DNA of 64,000 bases from positions 3,090,383-3,154,382 of the forward strand of contig NC_083636.1 of NCBI RefSeq assembly GCF_963576545.1. Reading direction: 5' to 3'. A program made the position numbers and the translations under genes. How positions within the stretch are numbered: the stretch's first letter is position 1; each line of letters starts with the position of its first letter. Of this stretch, positions 1-9,600 are shown one piece after another. The notes beneath the pieces were generated by a model. It did no database searches, had not been told where the DNA came from, and was given only the letters and a program-made list of their open reading frames with translations. Origin of the DNA: Limanda limanda. Taxonomy: Eukaryota > Chordata > Actinopteri > Pleuronectiformes > Pleuronectidae.

Positions 1-37
<37 letters not shown>

Positions 38-98
38 GGGAAGGAGGGAGAGGGTAGAGAGAGAGACAGAGAGTGCGAGAGAGGGAAGGAGAGAGAAG

Positions 99-132
<34 letters not shown>

Positions 133-198
133 AGGGGAGAGAGAGAGAGGGAAGGGGAGGGAGAGACAGAAAGAGAGGGTAGGAGAGAGAGAGAGAGA
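1..198. repeat. (AG)n-rich microsatellite
   Basis: Purine-only AG/GGA tract running to the window edge, interrupted by GGGA and ACAG units. It is low-complexity DNA with no coding signal. Confidence 0.95.
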
Positions 199-2662
199 AA
201 TAATCCATATTCAATAACGACTCATATGATTTAATATCGTATATTTTATTAATTAATTTAGAGCTGAAATCATGACTTCTATATAATAATACTGTAGATA
301 TACATCCGGAGTATTTAACTGTCTTTATATCAACACATTTAACATACAGATTATTAATATAACTATACACAAACTATAGATTTATTATCAAAAAATCACT
401 GTTGTTGTTATTGGTATATGAAACAAAGAAGGATATCGATCTATAGATTATAGAAATATAGATTATCTACAGATTAATCACATTTCTGTTAACTGATTGT
501 ATTATCTATATTGACATTATCAGTATATTCTATACATCTATATATCAAGACATGAAAAATAAGTGTTTAATCCAAAGTATTATTATTGAATTTACACAGA
601 GTAATCGTTAGATAAGTATTTCTGGGTTGTAATCGGTTGTAATATAATTACCCCCCTTGTGGACACAAGTGGAATTACAGGAGCAATGGTGGAATCACAT
701 TTGCATACATTTCCCAAGATTCTCTGATTCTTGTTGATTGAGAAAGTGAAACAGGACCTGAGCAAAAATACTATACAATATATATTATAAATACACATAA
801 TCACACATTAAAATATAACAAAATACATAACTATCACGTTAAGATATAAAATAAACATAATCACTTATTAAAAGCAGTAATATTTATCATTTGTTTCAGC
901 AAGCCTTTTATGCCTTTGTTTTTAAAGGTGCTGTTTAAATAAAGTTCATGATAACTTCTTCTCAAAGTCAGATCCTGTAACGACCTCAGCTCTTCACCCT
1001 CCACGTGTCAGAGGTGATTTCCTCTGATCCTCTCGCCTGTGGACGATCCAGACGCCTGCGAGCTGCCGGCTTTTATCGGCTCCCGCAGCTTCTATCAGAG
1101 GATTGAACCTCGTCTTCAGTTATGGCTGCTGATTCACCCCCAGGCTTCTGTCCCAGATTTACATTCCCTCAAAACACACACACATGAAACCACTGAGCAG
1201 CTCTGTACTGTAGACATGTCAGTGTAACCCACACAGATCTGTTTTGAATGGAATAGGAAAATGGAAAATCCTCGTTTTCAGGCTCACAAGCAGGATCCGG
1301 AGAATCCAAATTCATGCTTTTCTCCAATTTACCCGTCTTTGCCTGTTAGGGAAGATATGGCTTTGAAAAAATAACAGGCAGAATTTAGATTACTCCATAG
1401 TATCTAACGTATACCTCCTATTGTTTTGAACACGATGTCTGAAGCACGCTAGTAAGAAATGTCTGAGAATTTGGGACAAATCTTCAGTTGGACTCAACGA
1501 TGCACTAATTTCATTTTGGTGGTTGAGGGTCAAAGGTCAAGGTCACTGTGACCTTAAAAAACAGGTTTTTGGTTTTGTAAATTTAAAATCAACCAGAATT
1601 TGGAGGTTAAAGTTCAAGATTGATTGATGATATTGTAAGTATTGTGGAGTTTAATCAAAATAAGGTAAGGTATGAGAGCTGGATTCCAAGACACACCCAC
1701 AAATCCAGCTTGATCCCGTAGATTCTAGAAAAAAATCCAGATCCTCAGAATCAGAGATTTCAGACTCTTCAACCTATTCTTCATCCAGCATCTTTATAAC
1801 CAATGCATATCAATCAGTCTATTAAGTACATACTGTTCTATTTCGAGTTTTATTTCGTTAGCTAGCCAGAAAAGAAGCTAGCTAGCTAACGACTATTTAG
1901 TATTGTACATATTTCTCTTCCTCACTAGTAATGGATGTTAAATAAGACTCACATGCATCAGATGTGTGAAATGAATGGCAGGTGTTTCTGTGGTGAATAC
2001 ATAATGTACGGGTCATTTTTCAGCCATGTGTGTAAAAGTGATGTAGAAATACAAAATGTATCTTTGTTTATAAATTTAGAATGGAAAATCATGATTTGTG
2101 GAAAAATGTATATAATGAATACTCAGAAAATTAAACGATAAAATAAATTTATTTCAAACATATAGCAAAGAATCACATGAATTATCACAGAAAATGAATA
2201 CGGGTCATATTTTACCCCCCCATGTTGTGCATTTTTTTCAAATGGTAACAAAGTAAACATTTCAAATAAGGATTCGTGATATGTATCAAAGTATCAAAGT
2301 GAATCAAAGAGTTGAAAGAGTAACACTTGCTTTGTGACTAATTAACTCCGCCCTGGCTTTATATAAAATAACACTGCTAAGGATCCATTAAGCAAAGAAC
2401 TCCCTGTTGTCAGTTTGCTTCAGTGTCAGTGGTGATTGATTCCTTTGTTGTCTTAGATTTATACGATCTGAAGAGAACAAGAGAAAGTGTTTCTGACCTG
2501 AACAGCTCATTAGTCTGTAGGTGGAGATAGCGATAGCACCACCTACTGCCCAAAGGAGGTAGGTCTCGTTCTACAACAAACAGATACAGGCTTATATGAA
2601 TAGTAGAAAGAAGTTTGTTGGTATAAAACGTATAATATAATTGCTGTATCAAATACAAATAG
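199..2662. other. Upstream noncoding stretch of the sephs-like gene
   Basis: About 2.4 kb, mostly AT-rich. I looked here for the missing N-terminal SEPHS exons (the segment with the Lys/Thr catalytic loop of SEPHS1) and did not find them. A short GC-richer segment at about 1030-1170 has an open frame but matches nothing I recognise. One dispersed repeat at 718-950 is annotated separately. Confidence 0.6.
718..950 (+). repeat. Dispersed repeat copy 1 (LINE/SINE-like 3' tail)
   Basis: About 235 bp that recurs in inverted orientation at 5655-5887. The shared landmarks, as complements, are the tract around 'TTGTTGATTGAGAAAGTGAA' and 'ATATTTATCATTTGTTTC'. It ends in a GGTGCTGTTTAAATAAAG-type tail, typical of fish retroposon 3' ends. 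The two copies bracket the SEPHS-like gene. Confidence 0.8.
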
Positions 2663-2664
2663 TT

Positions 2665-4770
2665 ATGAAAACCGCTGTGATACCCGCCCGACCCGGAGGC
2701 CCCTTCGTGCTCCGGTCGACTGATTTCATCTCCCCCGTCGTGGATGACCCGTACATGATGGTATGGATGTCTCTCTTCTATGAATGCATTAAACTGGTCT
2801 TATGGATTATATATACACATAAATCCACCCAACCCTTCATGTGCTTCCTGTTTCCTAGGGAAGAATTGCCTGTGCCAATGTCCTGAGTTACCTGTACTCC
2901 ATGGGAGTGACCCAGTGCGACCACATGATGATGCTGCTAGGCCTCAGCGACAGGATGACACGGGAGGTCAGTGACACGTGCACAGAACCAACTGTGCTTA
3001 TTGTTACAGCAACACATTAATAGGGTTGCAAAGGGGAGGAAAGTTTCTGGTGAAATATCCGGGAACTTTCCGGAAACTTACCATGGGAAGTTAAGCTCGG
3101 GAATTTGGGGAATTTTGAAAAATAAATAAAAATACGCAAATTAAACGCTAAGCAATAAAAACATCATTCAAAACTCTATTTTAATGATGTATGGAACGTT
3201 GAGTTTCAACCCTCCACTGGGAATTCTTCCATCACATGCACAGATAACTCCCAGCATGCTTCACTCTACAGCAGGGCTATTGAGGCCTGCTGTAGAGTGC
3301 AGGACTAGTCAGGTAAGTTTCCATGATATTACTGGAGAAAATATATTAGCATGCTGATTGAGGATTGTTCATCTGTTCATCTAGACTATTTCCATTCATT
3401 TATCCATCAATTGTAAAATATGTTTACAGACGATTCCAATTGTTTGGCTAACTATTTATATCTCTGGCATTGCATTAGTGTTTTTTTACAAACTTTTTTC
3501 TCATCTTATTCTACAGAACAATGCCACGTGCACTCTCTCATGTGTGGAGACATTTCACCTCATCCAATGTAGAAGGAAAGGCTGTGTACATTTGCAAATA
3601 CTGTGCAAAGACCTATGTTAAGAATGACACAACGATGCAGAAGCATATAGTCAAGTGCCCAAAGTTTCCTCAGGGCTCAAATCAGCCTATGACAAAACAA
3701 AATGATTATATTTATGTCTGTATATGACAAGGTAAATACAGTTAGTATAAATTACCCACAACATTTCCAGTTTATTCCTGTTAATTCCCATATATTCCCA
3801 TGGAAAGTTTCCAAGTTTGAATATTCCCGGAATTTTGCAACCCTAGTTATGAGTTATAGACTGAGGAGATTATGATGCAGAGTTCTTGTTTAATCATCGT
3901 CCACTGAACGACGTCTCTGAGCTTCCTCACCTGTTGTGGACGAGCTCCGCCATGAGCTTGAGGACAGGAGTGGTGCATGCTGGGTCGTGGTACCACAGCT
4001 CGATGGCTCTCTGTAGAATAGGCATGTAGGCTGGGTAATTCCCATGGAAAGTTTCCAACTTTGCAACCCTACACATTAATATTACCTGTTTATTTGTTCT
4101 GACTTTTCCTTTTCACAGGAGTCTGACAGAGTGGTGCCACTGATCGTTCAGGGATTCCAGGACACGTCCAAGGAGGCGGGCACGTCTGTCACAGGACCAG
4201 AAAACCTGCTGAAGCCCTGGGTGGTGGTCGGAGGAGTCGCCACCACGGTCTGCCTGCCCAGCGAATACATCATGTAGGAAGTTCTTTCTCTTTCTCACTC
4301 GAGCTGTTTGAGTTACTCACAGCAGCTTGAGGATAACTTACAGATTTACTAATCGCAGCTTGTTGTACTTTCCTCAGGCTGGACAACGCAGTCGCAGGAG
4401 ACGTGCTGGTGTTGACCAAGCCCCTTGGAACCGAAGTGGCCGTTGCAGTTCATCAGTGGTTAGATATCGTAAGTCTGCCTGTTCACTGATCCATAATTAC
4501 GTGGTGACCGTTAATTCTCGTTGTTTGGGATAGACACTAATTATTCTGATTGAAATCACTCAGCCTGAGAAGTGGAACAAAGTGAAGCAGGTGGTGACTC
4601 GGGAAGATGTAGAACTGTCCTATCACGGAGCGGTGATGAGCATGGCTGAGCTCAACAGGACAGGTACACCAAGAACTTACCCTCAGTACTCTTCAAGTGC
4701 TTTTACACTTCTGATTGTCATTGTTTTTGTAATATCTGGCCTGCAGCCGTTGCTCCAGGTGCCTTCTAAG

Positions 4771-4824
<54 letters not shown>

Positions 4825-5497
4825 TCTCTCTGTCTCCATCCATGTAGCGGCGAGTCTCATGCACCCCTTCGAAGCCCACGCAGCCATCCCGGTCTCCGGG
4901 TCGGGGATCCTGGAGTGCGCTCAGACGCTGGCACAACAACAACGAGGTGAAGTGTCGTTTGTCATCTACAACTTCCCAGTGCTCGCCAAGATGGCTGCTG
5001 TGTCCGCGGCCTGTGGGAACATGTTCGGTCTCATGCAGGGCACCAGCCCGGAAACATCAGGTATGTCTGTGTCCATGGTTACTTCCTCCTCGTTTAATAA
5101 TTTTACTTGAGTACTTGTTATATGTCCAAATGGAAATATGCAAGGAAAACAAGAAGATGAGCCCTGAGGGACATCAGAGGAAAGAACGTGATAAATCTCT
5201 CGAGACTAAATCAGGAAGATGATGAGAATTTAACACGTAAATACCTCTCAGTAGATTGAGCACTCTTCATCATAGCTACACAGTCAGGATCATCATTTTA
5301 AACCCTTCTCCTGTTCTTCCTCAGGAGGCCTGTTGATCTGCATGCCGAGGAAGATGGCCGCTTGCTTCCTTGCCGAGTTCAAATCCCCGAGGGACGGAGT
5401 GGGCCACAGAGCGTGGATCATCGGGACGGTGCAGAGAGGAAACCGCACCGCTCGGCTCGTTGGGAAACCTCGGATCATAGAGGTGTCACCAGAATGA
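2665..5497 (+). CDS. SEPHS1-like protein, metal ligands lost (probable inactive selenide, water dikinase-like)
   Basis: Coding exons: 2665-2760, 2859-2966, 4119-4273, 4378-4468, 4564-4663, 4848-5060, 5325-5497. All junctions are GT/AG and phases close. The product is 311 aa from an ATG just inside the first recognisable exon. Vertebrate SEPHS1 makes or regulates selenophosphate and is about 390 aa. Similarity is clear in [72 protein letters not shown] and GNRTARL-KPRIIEV. Every aspartate that binds metal in SEPHS1 is replaced: D69 to Lys (MKTAVIP), D110 to Tyr (LSYLYSMG), D265 to Pro (AAIPVSGSG). The SVTGGQ loop reads SVTGPEN. The exons encoding about 66 N-terminal residues were not found, so the true start is unknown. 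The first acceptor (AAATAG) has a weak pyrimidine tract. There are no stops or frameshifts in the seven exons. It may be an expressed pseudoenzyme or a decaying paralog. Confidence 0.8.
3521..3727 (+). pseudogene. Truncated hAT transposase N-terminus (BED zinc finger)
   Basis: A 68-aa ORF holding one BED-type finger: the aromatic W-R-HF start, then YICKYC (CxxC), then KHIVKC (HxxxC). The catalytic DDE/dimerisation region that a full hAT transposase carries is absent. A plausible acceptor (TTCTACAG) lies just before the ATG, as in ZBED-like transposases with a 5' intron. It is probably a remnant of the parent element. Confidence 0.7.
3931..4037 (-). pseudogene. Captured exportin-7/RANBP17 exon fragment inside the hAT element
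   Basis: On the minus strand the 107 bases read [17 protein letters not shown], then [18 protein letters not shown], then a split Arg codon and an intact GTGAGG donor. I recognise this as a highly conserved segment of the nuclear transport receptor exportin-7 (XPO7), shared with RANBP17. Flanking intron-like sequence (about 3849-3930) came with it, pointing to DNA-level capture rather than mRNA retroposition. It is one exon only, antisense to the host gene and bounded by transposon ends, so it is not a functional xpo7. Confidence 0.85.
4772..4832 (+). repeat. (TC)n microsatellite acting as a polypyrimidine tract
   Basis: About 60 bp of CT dinucleotides, ending 15 bp before the acceptor (CATGTAG) of SEPHS-like exon 6. 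Its position makes it the de facto pyrimidine tract for that exon. Confidence 0.9.
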
Positions 5498-5538
5498 TCT
5501 TTAAATCTTTGACTGTCTGCATGCTCCCCACATAAACT

Positions 5539-5544
5539 AATAAA
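5539..5544 (+). terminator. Poly(A) signal of the sephs-like gene
   Basis: AATAAA 42 bp after the stop codon, followed by AT-rich sequence. It implies a very short 3' UTR. Confidence 0.5.
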
Positions 5545-5654
5545 TATTCAAAAAGACAACGTTTTGTTAGAATATATCCTAATGGCTGGGATCAACCTGG
5601 ACGGCCTCTGTAAATCTTCATTTGGATATCATAAACAAGGGATACCCCCCCATG

Positions 5655-5887
5655 AATTTTATTTATACAGCACCTCTCAAAACACAGGTATAAAACGCTT
5701 GATGAAACAAATGATAAATATTTCTGCATTTAATCTGTGATTATGTTAATTTTATATTTGAACTTGATAGTTATGTATTTTGTTATATTTGAATGTGTGA
5801 TTATGTGTATTTTTTTATGTATATATTGAATAGTATTATTGCTCAGGTCCTGTTTCACTTTCTCAATCAACAAGAATCAGAGAATCA
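5655..5887 (-). repeat. Dispersed repeat copy 2, inverted relative to 718-950
   Basis: Reverse-complement match to 718-950 over about 230 bp with scattered differences. It sits in the convergent intergenic spacer (5498-6643), where no coding sequence is seen. Confidence 0.8.
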
Positions 5888-6012
5888 TTATGAAGCTGCA
5901 CAAGTTCAAATTTTAAAAAGAAAACAACCAGAGGTTCTAAACAATCCTTTATAAATTCTCAACATATTACACGTTTGTAAAAAAACGTTATATTTACATT
6001 TTGATAGACACA

Positions 6013-6018
6013 TTTATT
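6013..6018 (-). terminator. Candidate poly(A) signal of sh3bp2
   Basis: AATAAA on the minus strand, about 625 bp beyond the sh3bp2 stop, in the tail-to-tail spacer. Nearer variants cannot be excluded. Confidence 0.35.
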
Positions 6019-6643
6019 TTACAGTAGATACAGCATGTACATATATAATCATTTACAGTATTAAAGTCAGTGCTGCACAAACTAGAACAGCTGCTTTCAA
6101 ACATGTGGCACCAGTAATGTTGAGTAATACTGAGTTATACTTTCAAAATGTCTATTTTTACATTATAAAAAAAACTACAGTCTAAGTGGAAAATGCCGAT
6201 CGGACTCTGAGGACATAAAATCTGCAACTGGATGAGAAAGATGCAGGATTCCGTCAATTATTCAGATCATAGTTCATTCAAAGTTTTAGAGTAAAGTTGA
6301 TCCTGCTTCCATGGTCCAAAGATGTGACTCATAGGAAACAACTGTGTCGTTTTGTATTACAGCGCCCCCTGTGGACAAAACACTCCACTTCCATCTGACT
6401 CTCTTGGATTGGACTTCATCACTTTATGATTTTACACTTTCCTGTTTGCAAACAGCAGCAGGAACATGAAGCTTTGGGCTCTGGTGTAAGTGGAAGGTCA
6501 GTTCAGTTTAACCATCTGTGCCACTTATTTCCAATCTGTTATTTCCATGAGTTGTGGATCTTCGGCAGGAGAGACTCTGGTTTCAGTCGTTGTGAGTTAA
6601 TCGTTTCACCCGTTTCCACTTGTTTGTTTGTTATCGTGTGAAT

Positions 6644-9600
6644 TCACGATGCAGCGTGAGTGAACGTGAGCCGAGACAGAGGCACGGGCTCTGCCGGCTG
6701 CTTGGATCCCAGGGGTCGGGTGAAAGGCTTCTGCAGGCAGAGCGAGCTGTGGTGAGGAAGAGGATGTGTGTGGTAGTGTTCGATCAGAGTCGACAGAGAG
6801 GGGAAGGTCACTTCGGTGTCCAGGAACAAGATTTCCTCCTGTCGGACAGAACAACAGTTAGTCCCTTCATCACATAGGATCATTCATATATATCAGAGAG
6901 AAGTGTGTGTGTTTCTTACGTCTGCAAAGAGTCTGTAGTTTCTGGCTTTGCCTAAACTGCCGTCCCACACCACCAGCACCTGGAAAACACATATAATACA
7001 CACAGATTTAAATATGTATATTTAGTATAATATATCTGCTATTGGATTATTTGGTGTGAAAATAATGAAGTGAGTTTTCAGGATATAAACATTATTTGGA
7101 TCCTAAGCTAGAAATCCAACATGAGGCTCAGCAGAGGTTCAAACGTTGGACTTTTCATTTTGAAGTCCCTGAGCTCTGCACATTTGTATTTGTTACCTTG
7201 GAGGTTTTGGTTCCAGAGTTTCTGATGCCGTACAGTCCGTCCTCGGGGGGGTCGGGACCCTCTCTGAACATCCTGCAGGTACAAACAATGATGTATCTTT
7301 AAAATCAACTAATTTCATTCAGATAATTTTGTTTACATGATACAAATAAAAGTCTTTTAAATCTTTGAGTAAAATAGATCAGAAAGAAAAATCTGTTATA
7401 TTTCTTGCCACTAGATGGCAGTAACGTCACTATTTGTCATGACAAGAACATGAAACTGTCCAAATTTATCTGAAGAAAAAAGAAGTGGCTGCATCCGGTT
7501 GTAGTTAATCTATTAATAATCTCCTTGTTGGCCAGGTGCACTTCCATCAGGGTTTTATGATGTAACACTGAATTAAAATAATTCAGTCAAATAATTGTCT
7601 TTATGGACAGAGAAAGTGTATCGATAAAAAATGAGGGTTATATTCAATTGATGAAAATTATATTTCTAACTATTGATATTGTTTTATTGCTCATGCATCT
7701 TAATGAGAGGCTGTTATACTGGTGAATGAGAACGATAGTGAGAGAGAAGGTTTCACTTTGTGTACGAGCGGAACATCAACGTGTGTGAATTCACAGTTTA
7801 TATCAGACTGTTTATAAAGTGACTTCAAAATAACTGTGAAACTCACTTAAGCTGATTTTAGACGACGCTCTTTTATCATTAGACCCACAATCACACACCC
7901 CACTGCCTCAGTATAGAAACCTACCCACAATGCACCTGACTTATACCTAAACTATTCTAGATCTGAAACTAACAAACACACTTAAAGCTCGATATTCAAA
8001 AATAAAGTCGTACTGTTCTACGAAGCAGGTTTCGGTCGTGTCGATGAACACGGAGTCCGGCAGCTGCACCTGTGGAAAGAAACACAACAACAAGTAAACA
8101 ACATGTTTACAGGAGCACGGATATCGACTAGCCCCGCCCACAAATCCTAATCATAGGCTCCAGACGTTTGGTAAAGATCCCAACAAAAGTCCCATCAGCA
8201 TTATTGTGATATTTATTTCAGTGTAATTGTGACTGAGATCCAAATAATCTTATCTGTTAAAAATAATTTCAGAGTGTTGTATGACTGTATAAAGTATGAA
8301 TATTTGTCATTAGGCCGAACTGAGCATCACTCAGTTTGTTCCACATTAATGTAGATAGATAGATAGATAGATGGATACTTTATTAATCCCGAGGGAAATT
8401 TAGAACATTCAGTAGCTTATACAGTTAAAACTTAAAACTCGTCACAGACATACATACATAAATCACACACAGAGAATATATATACAGATACAGGAATGTG
8501 ACGTCAGCCTCGGTCGGTTTCTTACGTTCTCGTAGTCGTCGTCCGAGTCGTCGTCTCCTTTCCTCGGATCCTGTTTCCACCTGAACTCGGACGGCGTCTC
8601 GTCTCCTGACGAGCGGAAGCTCTGTCCCTCGGGAGACGATCTTCTGGTGGACACACACGTCTCAGTGAGGAAGAATCAACCTCAAGCACTTTTTTATATT
8701 TTTCAAAACACAGGAAATAAGTATCATGGGAATTTACAGAAGTAAAACGTGAGGATATTTTTACTTTGCTGACGATGTGTGTGTATTCGTGGTTCAGGTT
8801 TTTCCTGATGATGTTTCTAACTTTCTATTTCTACATTTGTTCCAAATCGCTGAATTGACTGAATCAAATCTGATGTCACATTTCGTCTTCATTCATCCTT
8901 TAATGCAACGAGGCAAACAGACGGATTTTGAATGAATGTGGAATTGGTTTGTTGTTGTATTTGGGTGCAGCTTACTGAAGAGAGGTTCCCGGGGGCTTGG
9001 ACTTGGCGGCCGGCGTCGGGGGTCTGACGGCCGGGGGGGGAGGTTTGGGCACCACCGGCTTGTTGGGAAGTCCAGGTTTGTGCAGAGGAGAGAGAGGAGG
9101 GGGGCCGGGGAGAAGTGGGTGACAGGGCGGCGTCTGCAGGGATTCTGATGTCACAGGTCTGGTGGCGGGCTGGTGGGTCAGCAGGGTGGGCTTGTGGCGT
9201 GGGTGTTTGTTGCCTAGCGACTGGCTCCCTAACACGTTCGGGGAGCAGTGGGCGGGGCCATTGGGAAGCAACCTTTTCTCTAGTTGCTCGCAGATGGGCA
9301 GAGTGGAGACCAGCTGGTTGGAAAGGGTCGACAGAGGCCGCCAGTCTCTGCTGAGGATCCCCGGCTCACCTGTGGGAGGCGGCTTCAGAGGAGGAGGAGT
9401 TCTCTTTGGCTTGTTCAGAGGAGGAGGAGGAGGAGGAGGATGAGGAGGAGAGTCGTGAGGAAAGGGCTTGAGGTGGGACGTGAAGGGCATCGGGGGAGGA
9501 GGCGGGCCTCTGCTGGACTCCTTCAGTATGAAGGGAGGCGGGAAAGTGGGCGGCGGTCTTTTGGGGAGAGGGGCGGTCGGGTTCCTGTGCTGCGGCGGGA

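Larger units (their letters stand above)
3021..4071 (+). mobile_element. hAT-type DNA transposon, non-autonomous, with captured gene exon
   Basis: Bounded by inverted termini TAGGGTTGCAAA and TTTGCAACCCTA, with an 8-bp target duplication CACATTAA at 3013-3020 and 4072-4079. This is the hAT signature. It lies in intron 2 of the SEPHS-like gene. It encodes only a BED-finger fragment. A complete inner right end is visible at about 3789-3848, followed by foreign DNA and then a shortened second copy of the right end (4037-4071). The duplication flanks the whole composite, so the composite moved as one unit. Confidence 0.85.

Noticed and set aside
1039..1227. Possible upstream SEPHS exon in a GC-richer segment
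   Set aside because: The translation has no similarity to the SEPHS N-terminus, and no phase-compatible donor joins it to 2663.
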